Positions 9,121-17,592 of a DNA stretch of 64,000 nt are shown one piece after another. Location: assembly GCF_018614205.1 (NCBI RefSeq), contig NZ_JAGGOS010000049.1, forward strand, positions 1 through 64,000, given 5' to 3'. The notes under the pieces were generated by a model that saw only the letters and a program-made list of their open reading frames with translations, had not been told where the DNA came from and did not search any database. The stretch is from Streptomyces sp. ISL-36. Lineage in GTDB: Bacteria > Actinomycetota > Actinomycetes > Streptomycetales > Streptomycetaceae. The position numbers and the translations under genes were made by a program. Numbering within the stretch: the stretch's first letter is position 1; the number at the start of each line of letters is the position of its first letter.

Positions 9121-10959
9121 TCAGGCGTACGAGAGGCCGTACCCGACCGGGTACAGCACCCGCGCCGGGTCGTCCGCTCGCTGTACGGGGACGGGCAGAC
9201 GGCCCTTGGGCCGCGCCTGGCCCGCGATGACCCGGACGGCGGCCCGCAGTTCGACATCGGTCCAGGAGTACGCGGCGACGGTCGCCCGCTGCCCCGTCAG
9301 ATGGGCGATGTCGTACGGGTTGCGGATCGCGACCGTCACGACGGGCACACCGGTCGCCACCAGCCGGGCGACGAGGGTGCGTTGGGAGCTGGTCGCCGAG
9401 ACGTTGTAGGTGCCGACCACGACGACGTCCTTGCCGGCCGCCGCGGCCACCGCCTGCTCGATCTTCGCGGCGGTCGGGCTGATCCCGGTGGACAGCGCCG
9501 TGGCGCTGAAGCCGAGTTCGGTGAAGGCCGTGGCCAGGGTGGTGGTCGGCGGCCCCGTGGTGCCGGACGGCGAGGCGGGGTCGGCACCCACGACGAGGAC
9601 GTCACCATGGCTGCGCCGCGAGAGCGGGAGCAGCCCGCCCTCGTTGAGGAGCAGCGTCGTCGTCGCCTCCGCGATCCGGTCGGCGTGCGCCAGATGGGAG
9701 GTGGAGCCGACCGTGCGGTTCACTCCCGCGTCGCCCACGTACGGCCGGCGGAACAGCCCCAGCTTCCCCTTGAGGCGCAGGATCCGCAGGATCGACGCGT
9801 CGAGCCGGGCCTCGGTGAGCTCACCGTCCTCGACCGCCCTGAGGACGGCGTTCCAGGCGACGTCGAGCTTCGGCGGGTTGAGCAGCTGGTCGACACCGGC
9901 CTTGAGCGCGAGGACGGGCACGCGCCCGTCGCCGTACTTCGTCCGCACCCCCTCCATGCCGAGCGAGTCCGTCACCACCACACCGTCGTAACCGAGCTGC
10001 TCGCGCAGGATGCCGGTCAGGATGGGGTGGGAGAGGGTCGCCGGGTCCTCGCTCGGGTCGAGCGCGGGGACGACGATGTGCGCGGTCATGATCGAGTCGA
10101 TGCCGGCGGCGATGGCGGACCGGAACGGCGGGGCGTCCAGCTCGGCCCACTGCGCCCGCGTGTGGGTGATGGTCGGCAGGCCGTAGTGGCTGTCGACGGC
10201 GGTGTCACCGTGCCCGGGGAAGTGCTTGGAGGTGGCCGCGATCCCGGCCTGCTGATAGCCCTTGACCTGGGCCGCGACCAGCGCGGCCACAGCCTGCGGG
10301 TCGGAGCCGAAGGAGCGGACGCCGATGACGGGGTTGGCGGGGTTGACGTTGACGTCGGCGACCGGCGCGTAGTTCTGCCGGATGCCGACGGCGGCCAGTT
10401 CGGCGCCCGCGATCTGCGCGGCCTTGCGGGCGTCGGAGTGCGAGCCTCCGGCGCCGAGCGCCATGGCGCCGGGGAGCAGCGTGGCGGGCTTGCCGACCCG
10501 GCAGACGATGCCGTGCTCCTGGTCGGTGGAGATGAGCAGGGGCAGGGGGGTGGGCTGGGCGAGGCCGGCCCGCTGGATGCCGTCGGAGAGCTCGGCGATC
10601 TGACGCGGGTCGCGGGTGTTGTGCGCCCAGGAGAAGTAGATGATCCCGCCGACGTGGTAGCGCTCGACGAGCTCGGCGGCCGTGCGGACGCCGATCTCCT
10701 TGAGGTTGGCGTCGATGTCGGCCTGGTCGGGGGCGGTGGCGGAGTGGCCGTACACCCGCATGACGAAGAGCTGGCCGACCTTCTCCTCCAGCGACATCCG
10801 GGAGATGAGCTGCTGGAGCGTGGCGTCGTCGGCGGCGGTGTCGGCGCTGTCGGCGGTGCTGTCGGCGAGGGCGGGCGTGGTCACTCCGGTGACGGCCGCC
10901 GCGGCTGCGGCGGCGGTGACGGTGAGGAGGGTGCGTCTGGAGGTGGCGCGGTGGTGCAC
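9121..10959 (-). CDS. Tat-exported glycoside hydrolase family 3, beta-N-acetylhexosaminidase-like
   Basis: 612 residues from GTG 10959, which follows GGAAGGAGCATCA; upstream extension lacks a ribosome site. The N-terminus has a twin-arginine signal (TSRRTLLTV, then a long Ala-rich hydrophobic core), so folded export is likely. The GH3 barrel carries KHFPGHGDT at about 245-253, the NagZ-type motif holding the His/Asp acid-base dyad on a loop. The nucleophile Asp is in VVTDSLGM near 331. A second GH3 C-terminal domain occupies about residues 385-610. The NagZ motif points to release of N-acetylglucosamine from peptidoglycan or chitin fragments, rather than to a beta-glucosidase. It is convergent with the secreted S37 peptidase. 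Confidence 0.9.
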   Translation of the reverse strand: MHHRATSRRTLLTVTAAAAAAAVTGVTTPALADSTADSADTAADDATLQQLISRMSLEEKVGQLFVMRVYGHSATAPDQADIDANLKEIGVRTAAELVERYHVGGIIYFSWAHNTRDPRQIAELSDGIQRAGLAQPTPLPLLISTDQEHGIVCRVGKPATLLPGAMALGAGGSHSDARKAAQIAGAELAAVGIRQNYAPVADVNVNPANPVIGVRSFGSDPQAVAALVAAQVKGYQQAGIAATSKHFPGHGDTAVDSHYGLPTITHTRAQWAELDAPPFRSAIAAGIDSIMTAHIVVPALDPSEDPATLSHPILTGILREQLGYDGVVVTDSLGMEGVRTKYGDGRVPVLALKAGVDQLLNPPKLDVAWNAVLRAVEDGELTEARLDASILRILRLKGKLGLFRRPYVGDAGVNRTVGSTSHLAHADRIAEATTTLLLNEGGLLPLSRRSHGDVLVVGADPASPSGTTGPPTTTLATAFTELGFSATALSTGISPTAAKIEQAVAAAAGKDVVVVGTYNVSATSSQRTLVARLVATGVPVVTVAIRNPYDIAHLTGQRATVAAYSWTDVELRAAVRVIAGQARPKGRLPVPVQRADDPARVLYPVGYGLSYA

Positions 10960-11130
10960 TGATGCTCCTTCCGGCCGTGCAAGGTTGAAGGAAACTTCCA
11001 AGGTGTCACGGATAGCCCGAAAGTAACTGCCAGGTCAAGCATCCGGGCAGGATCCGCGTCGCGCCGGGAGAGCGGAAAGGGGTACGCGCCCGGCCGTCAC
11101 GGACGCCGTGTCAGGTCGGCCCCGGACACC

Positions 11131-11305
11131 GCGGCCGCCTCGGACACCGCGTCAGGTCACCGCGGTCGCCGCGAACACCTCGTCCGTCACCACGGACACC
11201 GCGGCCACCTCGTCAGTCACCGCGGTCGCCGCGGACACCTCGTCCGTCACGGCGGTCGCCTCGGACGCCGTGTCAGGTCACGGCGGTCGCCGCGGACACC
11301 GCGGG
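11131..11305. repeat. Degenerate 30-bp minisatellite overlapping the 3' end of the LysR gene
   Basis: Five to six copies of a unit like CGCGGTCGCCGCGGACACCT plus CGTCCGTCAC are found at 11131, 11161, 11191, 11221 and 11251, with a partial copy from 11282. The LysR stop codon (11273-11275) sits inside the array, so about its last nine residues (VSAATAVT) are repeat-encoded. The stretch from 10960 to 11272 holds this array and no gene I can support. Confidence 0.9.
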
Positions 11306-12193
11306 CCAGAGTTCCTGGAGCGTGCGGACGGTCTCCGTGATCGCCGGACGCCGGGCCGCTCCGGCGCGCCACAGGGCGTGCAGCCGGCGCATCGGCATCG
11401 GGTCCAGACGGACCGGGGCCACCTCGGGCGGCAGCGGCCCGCGGCCGAGGCGGGGCACCAGCGCGATGCCCAGACCCGCCGCGACCAGGGCGACCTGCGT
11501 GGGATTCTCCTCGGCGCGGTGGACGATGTGCGGCTCGTACCCGGTGGCCCGCAGCGTCTGGATCAGCCAGTCGTGGCACACCGTCCCCGGCGGCTGGGTG
11601 ATCCACCGCTCCTCCACCAGCTCCTCCCGCCGTACCGATGCCCGCGCCGCCAGGGGATGGTCGTGCGGTACCAGGACGTCGCACAGGTCGTCGCCGATCG
11701 CCGCCTGCTCCACCCCCTGCGGGGTCGGCATCGGCGCGATGTCCCAGTCGTGCGCCACGGCCAGGTCGAGCACCCCGCGCGAGACGAGGTCGATCGAGAG
11801 ATGCGGGTCCACCTCGGTGAGCCGGGCGTCCAGGGAGGGGTGCCGCCGGGCCAGTTCGGCGAGGACCCGGGGCATGAGCCCGCGTGCCGCGCTCGCGAAG
11901 CAGCCGATCGCCAGGCGCCCGGACGGCAGCCCGCGCCGCTCCTCCAGGCGTACCTCCGCCTCCTCGACGATCGACAGCAACGTCTCCGCCGTGGCGGCCA
12001 GTTGCTGGGCCTCGTCGGTGAGCCGCACCCCGCGCCCCTGGCGTTCCAGCAGCGTTGTGCGGGTCTCCCGCTCCAGCTTGGCGATCTGCTGGGAGACGGC
12101 GGAGGGGGTGTAGCCGAGGGCGGCGGCAGCGGCGCCGACCGTGCCGTGGACGGCGACGGCGTGGAGCGCCCGCAGGCGTCCGAGATCGAGCAC
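11273..12193 (-). CDS. LysR-family transcriptional regulator
   Basis: 306 residues. The N-terminal winged HTH (about 1-60; AVHGTVGAAAAALGYTPSAV, QQIAKLE) is followed by a two-lobed LysR effector domain (about 90-295) including GRLAIGCF at its start and AALGLGIALVP-type sequence near 250. It is divergent from the EamA exporter gene and almost certainly controls it; a perfect palindrome lies between them. The C-terminal PAVSAATAVT comes from a 30-bp minisatellite that continues past the stop, so the natural end of the protein may have been altered by repeat expansion. The effector is unknown, perhaps the exported metabolite. The ATG at 12193 overlaps no other gene. Confidence 0.9.
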   Translation of the reverse strand: MLDLGRLRALHAVAVHGTVGAAAAALGYTPSAVSQQIAKLERETRTTLLERQGRGVRLTDEAQQLAATAETLLSIVEEAEVRLEERRGLPSGRLAIGCFASAARGLMPRVLAELARRHPSLDARLTEVDPHLSIDLVSRGVLDLAVAHDWDIAPMPTPQGVEQAAIGDDLCDVLVPHDHPLAARASVRREELVEERWITQPPGTVCHDWLIQTLRATGYEPHIVHRAEENPTQVALVAAGLGIALVPRLGRGPLPPEVAPVRLDPMPMRRLHALWRAGAARRPAITETVRTLQELWPAVSAATAVT

Positions 12194-12214
12194 GGCACTC
12201 TCCTCGACAGGTCT

Positions 12215-12235
12215 GGATGAAGCGCTGCTTCATCC
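12215..12235. promoter_or_regulatory. Probable LysR operator
   Basis: GGATGAAGC-GCT-GCTTCATCC is a perfect 9-bp inverted repeat placed between the LysR gene (start 12193) and the EamA gene (start 12293). It contains the ATGAAGC...GCTTCAT dyad expected of a LysR recognition site. Confidence 0.75.
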
Positions 12236-12292
12236 AACCATGAAGAAATCCGTGCTGGTGCTACACGGTCCCGGGCGGCGATGCTCGATCGC

Positions 12293-13288
12293 ATGCGTCC
12301 CGCCCACATCGCTCTCGCCGCGCTCGTCGCCGCCGTCTGGGGAGTCAACTTCGTCGTCGTCGAGATCGGCCTCGACCACTTCCCGCCCCTGCTCTTCTCC
12401 GCCCTCCGCTTCCTCGTCGCCGCCCTCCCCGCCGTCTTCCTCGTGGGGCGGCCCAAGGTGGCCTGGAAGTGGATCGTCGCCGTCGGCCTGGTCCTCGGCG
12501 TGGCCAAGTTCGGCCTGCTCTTCACCGGTATGGACCTGGGTGCGCCGGCCGGGCTCTCCTCCCTGGTCCTGCAGGTCCAGGCCGTCTTCACGGCCCTGTT
12601 CGCCTTCGTCGCGCTGGGGGAGCGGCCGGGCAAGGTGAAGATCGCCGGCATGGTGGTGGCGCTCGCCGGTATCACCGTCGCGGCGGTCGACCAGGGTGCG
12701 TCGGGGCCCCTGGCGGGCTTCGTCCTCCTGATCGCGGCGGCGGCCTGCTGGGGCCTCTCCAACGTCCTGACCCGCAAGGCGTCCCCGCCCGACGCCCTCA
12801 ACTTCATGGTCTGGGTCAGCACCGTCCCCGTACTGCCGCTGCTCGCCCTCTCCCTCGTACGGGAGGGGCCCGAGCGGGACCTCGAAGCGCTGCGGGCGCT
12901 CGACTGGACCGGCGTCTTCGTCATCGTGTACGTCGCCTGGATCACGACCATCTTCGGCTTCGGTGCCTGGGGCTGGCTCCTGCGACGCCACCCGGCCTCC
13001 TCCGTCGCTCCCTTCTCCCTGCTCGTCCCGGTCTTCGGGATGTCCTCGGCGGCCCTGATCCTGGGCGAGGGCATGAGCCCACTGCGCTGGTGCGCGGCGG
13101 CGCTGCTGGTCGGCGGGGTGGCGCTGACGTCGCTGACGTTCGGGGGCGGGAGGACGGCGGCGGCGTATCGTGCACCTACCGACGCCCCTGCCCACGTCCG
13201 CCCGCACGCTCACGCTCACGCGCACGCCGACGCGCAGCGCGAGAAGGAGTCCGTCCATGTCCCTGGACCTGGTCCCGATCGACCGTGA
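12293..13288 (+). CDS. EamA (DMT superfamily) transporter
   Basis: 331 residues with ten predicted membrane helices in two EamA repeats. Characteristic pieces are AAVWGVNFVVVEIGL at the start of repeat 1, GLSSLVLQVQAVFTALFAFV, and AACWGLSNVLTRKA in repeat 2. Such proteins export amino acids or other small metabolites across the inner membrane. It is divergent from a LysR regulator, a common arrangement. ATG 12293 is preferred to 12281 from alignment of the first helix; neither has a strong ribosome site. The last ~35 residues form an unusual hydrophilic tail with HAHAHAHAD. This tail overlaps the start of the downstream kinase gene by 32 bp and encodes that gene's ribosome-binding site. Confidence 0.9.
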   Translation: MRPAHIALAALVAAVWGVNFVVVEIGLDHFPPLLFSALRFLVAALPAVFLVGRPKVAWKWIVAVGLVLGVAKFGLLFTGMDLGAPAGLSSLVLQVQAVFTALFAFVALGERPGKVKIAGMVVALAGITVAAVDQGASGPLAGFVLLIAAAACWGLSNVLTRKASPPDALNFMVWVSTVPVLPLLALSLVREGPERDLEALRALDWTGVFVIVYVAWITTIFGFGAWGWLLRRHPASSVAPFSLLVPVFGMSSAALILGEGMSPLRWCAAALLVGGVALTSLTFGGGRTAAAYRAPTDAPAHVRPHAHAHAHADAQREKESVHVPGPGPDRP

Positions 13289-13817
13289 ACCCGCGTCGGC
13301 GGCCGTGCTGCTGAGCGGCATCCCCGGCAGCGGCAAGTCGACGGTCGCTGCGGCGCTCGCGGCGCGTTTCGGGATGTCCGCGCACATCGAGGTGGACGGC
13401 CTCCAGGAACTGATCGTCGGCGGCTGCCGCTGGCCGACCATGGAGCACGACCCGGAAGCGGACCGTCAGATCTTCCTGCGCGCCCGCAACGCCTGCCTGC
13501 TCGCGGACAGCTTCACGACGGCCGGTTTCCTCCCGGTGATCGACGACGTGGTCGTCCGCCGCACCCATCTCGGCTTCTACCGCAGCCAGTTGGAGTCGAC
13601 TCCGCTGTACGTCGTCTTCCTCGCCCCGGGCCCCGACAAGGCCTGGGAGCGCAACAACGCCCGCGACAAGCGCCTGACGACGAACTGGGCGCCGCTGGAC
13701 GAGGCGATGCGCGAGGAGCTGGCGGGGGAGGACGTCTGGATCGACAACGTGGAGATGTCGGTGGAGGAGACGGTGGAGGCGATCCTGACGGCGACGACCC
13801 TGAAGCCGACCGCGTAA
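13257..13817 (+). CDS. P-loop AAA/zeta-like small-molecule kinase
   Basis: 186 residues. Walker A GIPGSGKST lies at about residues 18-26, followed by a helix typical of chloramphenicol phosphotransferase/zeta-toxin/gluconate-kinase-type P-loop kinases. An HIEVDGLQELIVGG strand carries the acidic residue expected to bind substrate hydroxyl. A FLPVIDDVVVRR strand is Walker-B-like, and basic lid residues appear in ERNNARDKRL. No antitoxin-like partner is adjacent. It therefore probably phosphorylates a small molecule, perhaps an antibiotic or nucleoside, rather than UDP-sugar. ATG 13257 follows GAGAAGGAGTCC, located inside the 3' end of the EamA gene, so the two are co-transcribed and may be functionally linked. 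Confidence 0.8.
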   Translation: MSLDLVPIDREPASAAVLLSGIPGSGKSTVAAALAARFGMSAHIEVDGLQELIVGGCRWPTMEHDPEADRQIFLRARNACLLADSFTTAGFLPVIDDVVVRRTHLGFYRSQLESTPLYVVFLAPGPDKAWERNNARDKRLTTNWAPLDEAMREELAGEDVWIDNVEMSVEETVEAILTATTLKPTA

Positions 13818-13860
13818 CGCACCCCGGCGCACCGGCGGCCTGATCCGGCCCCCGGATCCA

Positions 13861-13905
13861 ACCTCCCCCGAGCCGACCTCCCCCGAGCCGACCTCCCCCG
13901 ATCCG
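13861..13905. repeat. 15-bp tandem repeat, three copies
   Basis: ACCTCCCCCGAGCCG at 13861 and 13876, and ACCTCCCCCGATCCG at 13891, just after the kinase stop. Confidence 0.92.
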
Positions 13906-13977
13906 GCCCCCGAGCCGCCCCCCGATCGGGCCCCCGGCCCGAAGCACGGCCGGGCCGAGCGAGCCGGGCCGTCGCAC

Positions 13978-14035
13978 CGCCCGCCCGAAGGCCGCACCGC
14001 CCGAAGGCCGCCCGCCCGAAGGCCGCACCGCCCCG
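13978..14035. repeat. 15-16-bp tandem repeat, three copies
   Basis: CGCCCGAAGGCCGCAC and close variants are repeated about three times. Together with the repeat at 13861-13905 this fills the 277-bp spacer between the kinase and LacI genes; I see no gene there. Confidence 0.85.
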
Positions 14036-14094
14036 TAAGTCCGCAGCGCCTCCGAAGACCGGCCCGGTTGCTTCAGAGGCCGGTCCCGGCCCCT

Positions 14095-15141
14095 TCAGCC
14101 CCGCGGCGGGGCCGTGGACGCGCGGACCATCAGTTCTGCCGGGATCGTCGCGATGCCTCCCGGCTGCGCCTCCTCCGTGGCCATCGCCAGGCGCCCGGCG
14201 CGGGCGCCCGCCTCGTGCAGCGGGAGGCGTACCGTCGTCAGGGCGGGGACCGCGTCGACCGAGAACGGCAGGTCGTCGAAGCCCGCCACCGACACGTCGC
14301 CCGGAATGCTCAGCCCCCGGTCGCGCAGCGCCGCGCACGCACCCAGCGCGACGGTGTCGTTCGCCGCCACGATCGCCGTCAACGACGGCTCCCGACGCAG
14401 GAGTTCGAGCGTCGCGTCGTATCCCGAGCCCCGGTCGTACGAGCCGTGGACCGTCGGCCCCTCGGCCGCGCCGGCCGCCGACATCGCCTCCCGGTGTCCC
14501 TCCAACCGGTGCCGGGTCGTCGTCCGGTCCGCCGGCCCCGCGACGTAACCGATCCGCCGGTGCCCGAGCGTCAGCAGGTGGTCGGTCAGCCGCCGCGCCC
14601 CCGCCCGGTTGTCGAAGGTGAGCGCCGCCACGCTCGCGTCCCCCCGCACCGGAGGCCGCCCGCACAGCACGACCCGCGTCCCGGCGTCCGCCAGCTTGGT
14701 GAGCTTGGCCGCGACCGCCGCCATGTGCTCCTCGTCCTCCAGGGATCCGCCGGTGAGGATCACCGCGGCGGCCCGCTGGCGCTGCAGCAGGGTGAGATAG
14801 GTCAGCTCGCGTTCCGGGGAGCCGCCCGTGTTGCAGACCACGGCCAGTTTCTCGCCACCCGCGCGCCCCGACGCGCCCTCCCCGATCGCGCTCTGCGCCG
14901 CGCCCGCCATGATCCCGAAGAAGGGGTCGGCGATGTCGTTGACGAGGATCCCGACCAGGTCGGAGGTGGCCGCGGCGAGCGAACTCGCGGGCCCGTTCAG
15001 GACGTAGTCGAGCTCGTCCACCGCCCGCAGCACCCGCTCCCGCGTCGAGGCGGCGACGGGGTAGTTGCCGTTCAGGACGCGCGAGACCGTCGCCGGGGAC
15101 ACCCGGGCCCGCGCGGCCACATCCGCCAGCGTGACTGTCAT
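14095..15141 (-). CDS. LacI-family transcriptional repressor
   Basis: 348 residues from ATG 15141, which follows GGAGG. The N-terminal LacI HTH is textbook: VTLADVAARARVSPATVSRV, then LNG and the hinge helix LDYVLNGPASSLA. The periplasmic-binding-protein-like sensor domain begins about residue 60 with DLVGILVNDIADPFFG. It ends with a standard GDVSVAGFDDLPFS effector-binding stretch. It is divergent from a three-gene sugar-type operon, with an AGAAAGCGCTTTCT palindrome between them, so it should repress that operon and itself until an inducer (a sugar or derivative) binds. Confidence 0.94.
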   Translation of the reverse strand: MTVTLADVAARARVSPATVSRVLNGNYPVAASTRERVLRAVDELDYVLNGPASSLAAATSDLVGILVNDIADPFFGIMAGAAQSAIGEGASGRAGGEKLAVVCNTGGSPERELTYLTLLQRQRAAAVILTGGSLEDEEHMAAVAAKLTKLADAGTRVVLCGRPPVRGDASVAALTFDNRAGARRLTDHLLTLGHRRIGYVAGPADRTTTRHRLEGHREAMSAAGAAEGPTVHGSYDRGSGYDATLELLRREPSLTAIVAANDTVALGACAALRDRGLSIPGDVSVAGFDDLPFSVDAVPALTTVRLPLHEAGARAGRLAMATEEAQPGGIATIPAELMVRASTAPPRG

Positions 15142-15213
15142 CGCGTACCTCCGGGGAGAGTCGGGCCGCCCCCTTGTCCGGGGTGTTGTCGGCAGGCTAG
15201 CGTCATTCCCAGT

Positions 15214-15227
15214 AGAAAGCGCTTTCT
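15214..15227. promoter_or_regulatory. LacI-type operator
   Basis: AGAAAGCGCTTTCT is a perfect 14-bp palindrome with the central CG typical of LacI-family sites. It lies 36 bp upstream of the oxidoreductase GTG start and 73 bp from the repressor start. Confidence 0.88.
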
Positions 15228-15262
15228 GTCGGAGGCGCGCATCGCCCATGGAGGGAACCTTC

Positions 15263-16414
15263 GTGACACGCAGGACAGTCCGCATCGCCATGAACGGCGT
15301 CACCGGACGGATGGGATACCGCCAGCACCTCGTCCGTTCGATCCTCGCCCTGCGTGAACAGGGCGGCCTCGACCTCGGCAACGGCGAGACCCTCTGGCCC
15401 GAGCCCGTCCTCGTCGGCCGCCGCGAGCACGCCCTGCGCGCGCTCGCCGAGCGCCACGGCCTCACCGAGTGGTCCACCGACCTCGACGCCGTCCTCGCCG
15501 ACGAGACGATCGACCTCTACTTCGACGCCCAGGTCACGTCCGCCCGCGTCGAGGCGATCAAGAAGGCGATCGCCGCCGGCAAGCACATCTACACCGAGAA
15601 GCCCACCGCCACCGACCTCGAAGGCGCCCTGGAGCTCGCCCGCCTCGCCGAGGCCGCCGGCATCAAGCACGGTGTCGTCCAGGACAAGATCTTCCTGCCG
15701 GGCCTGCTCAAGCTGAAGCGCCTCATCGACGGCGGCTTCTTCGGCCGGATCCTCTCCGTGCGCGGCGAGTTCGGCTACTGGGTCTTCGAGGGCGACTGGC
15801 AGGACGCCCAGCGCCCCAGCTGGAACTACCGCGCCGAGGACGGCGGCGGCATCGTCGTCGACATGTTCCCGCACTGGGAGTACGTCCTCCACGAGCTGTT
15901 CGGCCGGGTCACCGGCGTCACCGCCCAGGTCGCCACGCACATCCCGCAGCGCTGGGACGAGCAGGGCAAGCCGTACGAGGCCACCGCCGACGACGCCGCG
16001 TACGGCACCTTCCAGCTGGAGGGCGGGGTGGTCGCCCAGATCAACTCCTCCTGGGCGGTCCGGGTCAACCGCGACGAACTGGTCGAGTTCCAGGTCGACG
16101 GCACGCACGGCTCGGCCGTCGCCGGACTGCGGGGCTGCCGCGTCCAGCACCGCTCGGCCACCCCGAAGCCGGTCTGGAACCCGGACATCGCGGTCACCGA
16201 GTCCTTCCGCGACCAGTGGCAGGAGGTGCCGGACAACGCCGAGTTCGACAACGGCTTCAAGGCGCAGTGGGAGCTCTTCCTCAGGCACGTGGTCCTGGAC
16301 GAGCCCTACCACTGGGACCTGCTGGCGGGCGCGCGCGGTGTGCAGCTCGCCGAGCTGGGCCTGCGCTCCTCCGCGGAGGGCCGCCGCCTGGACGTCCCGG
16401 AGATCGCGCTGTGA
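15263..16414 (+). CDS. Gfo/Idh/MocA-family sugar oxidoreductase
   Basis: 383 residues. The N-terminal Rossmann domain starts VRIAMNGVTGRMGYRQH. The family EKP motif appears in IYTEKPTATDLEGAL near residue 115; its Lys is the conserved catalytic/cofactor-positioning residue. The C-terminal alpha/beta domain includes the GGGIVVDMFPHWEY stretch, in which the substrate-site His follows a conserved Asp. Enzymes of this family oxidise a sugar or inositol hydroxyl with NAD(P). GTG 15263 is chosen because GGAGGGA sits 6 bases upstream; an ATG at 15248 would bury that site. First gene of a LacI-controlled operon; its stop overlaps the next start (GTGA). Confidence 0.9.
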   Translation: MTRRTVRIAMNGVTGRMGYRQHLVRSILALREQGGLDLGNGETLWPEPVLVGRREHALRALAERHGLTEWSTDLDAVLADETIDLYFDAQVTSARVEAIKKAIAAGKHIYTEKPTATDLEGALELARLAEAAGIKHGVVQDKIFLPGLLKLKRLIDGGFFGRILSVRGEFGYWVFEGDWQDAQRPSWNYRAEDGGGIVVDMFPHWEYVLHELFGRVTGVTAQVATHIPQRWDEQGKPYEATADDAAYGTFQLEGGVVAQINSSWAVRVNRDELVEFQVDGTHGSAVAGLRGCRVQHRSATPKPVWNPDIAVTESFRDQWQEVPDNAEFDNGFKAQWELFLRHVVLDEPYHWDLLAGARGVQLAELGLRSSAEGRRLDVPEIAL

Positions 16415-17592
16415 TCCGCCTGCCGAACGCCGGGGGAGGGCTGCGCGACTACACCCCGCGCCCCGCGAACCCGGCGGCGACCCGGAGCCTCGCCGCGACC
16501 GGGACCGGGCCACTGTCCTCCCGTACCGTCTTCTCCGCCGCCCATGTCGTCGCCGACCCGTACGCCGACACCACCCCCGACTCGCCCGCCGCCATCGACT
16601 GGGACGCCACCCTCGCCTTCCGCCGCCACCTCTGGTCCCACGGCCTCGGGGTCGCCGAGGCCATGGACACCGCACAGCGCGGAATGGGCCTGGACTGGGC
16701 CGGCGCGGCCGAGCTGATCTGCCGCTCGGCGGCCGAGGCCAAGGCCGTCGGCGGCCGGATCGCCTGCGGCGTCGGCACCGACCAACTCACCGGCCCCGCC
16801 GACCTCGTGACGGTGCGGGAGGCGTACGAGGAACAGCTCGCCCTGGTCGAGGAGACCGGCTCCCAGGCCATCCTCATGGCCTCGCGCGCCCTCGCGGCCG
16901 CCGCGGAGGACCCCGACGACTACGTCGACACCTACACGCACCTGCTCCGCCAGGCCTCCGAGCCGGTGATCCTGCACTGGCTGGGCCCGATGTTCGACCC
17001 GGCGCTCGACGGGTACTGGGGCTCGGCCGACCTCGACACCGCGACCGACACCTTCCTGGAGGTCATCGCGGCCCACCCGGACAAGGTCGACGGCATCAAG
17101 GTCTCCCTCCTCGACGCCCAGCGCGAGATCGACCTGCGCCGGCGCCTCCCCGACGGCGTCCGCTGCTACACGGGCGACGACTTCAACTACCCCGAGCTGA
17201 TCGCGGGCGAGGAGCCCTCGGCGGGAGGGCGTTTCAGCCACGCCCTGCTCGGCATCTTCGACCCGCTGGGTCCGCTGGCGGCGCAGGCGGTGCGGATCCT
17301 GGACACGGGTGACGTCAAGGGCTTCCGGGAGGTGCTGGACCCCACCGTGGAGCTGTCCCGCCACCTCTTCCAGGCGCCGACCCGCTTCTACAAGACGGGC
17401 GTCGTCCTCCTCGCCTGGCTGGCCGGCTACCAGGACCACTTCACGATGGTCGGCGGCCTGCAGTCGGCGCGTTCGCTCCCGCACCTGGCGCGGGCGTACG
17501 AACTCGCCGACGGTCTGGGCCTCTTCCCGGATCCGGAGCAGGCGGAGTCCCGGATGCGATCCCTGCTGACGATCTACGGAGTCCCGGCGTGA
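16411..17592 (+). CDS. DUF993 family protein, dihydrodipicolinate-synthase-like
   Basis: 393 residues with a TIM-barrel layout reminiscent of the DapA superfamily (DUF993). Visible elements are AHVVADPYAD, WDATLAFRRHLWSHGLGVAE, a conserved GIKVSLLD strand that supplies a Lys at about the Schiff-base strand, and RCYTGDDFNYPELI. If it acts like its relatives it would carry out an aldol cleavage or dehydration on a keto-sugar acid through a Lys imine; this is inference. GTG 16411 overlaps the upstream stop by four bases and its own stop overlaps the next start in the same way, so all three genes are translationally coupled. Confidence 0.85.
   Translation: MIRLPNAGGGLRDYTPRPANPAATRSLAATGTGPLSSRTVFSAAHVVADPYADTTPDSPAAIDWDATLAFRRHLWSHGLGVAEAMDTAQRGMGLDWAGAAELICRSAAEAKAVGGRIACGVGTDQLTGPADLVTVREAYEEQLALVEETGSQAILMASRALAAAAEDPDDYVDTYTHLLRQASEPVILHWLGPMFDPALDGYWGSADLDTATDTFLEVIAAHPDKVDGIKVSLLDAQREIDLRRRLPDGVRCYTGDDFNYPELIAGEEPSAGGRFSHALLGIFDPLGPLAAQAVRILDTGDVKGFREVLDPTVELSRHLFQAPTRFYKTGVVLLAWLAGYQDHFTMVGGLQSARSLPHLARAYELADGLGLFPDPEQAESRMRSLLTIYGVPA

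Noticed and set aside
9091..10962. A long plus-strand frame opposite the GH3 gene
   Set aside because: Low-complexity Gly/Asp/Arg translation typical of antisense frames. The minus-strand product has a Tat signal and GH3 catalytic motifs.
11108..12220. Plus-strand frame through the 30-bp repeats and opposite LysR
   Set aside because: Repeat-driven open frame without a start signal; the opposite strand carries the LysR gene.
13176..14028. Minus-strand frames opposite the kinase gene and the tandem repeats
   Set aside because: Shadows of the kinase and of the 15-16-bp repeats, with Arg/Gly-only composition.
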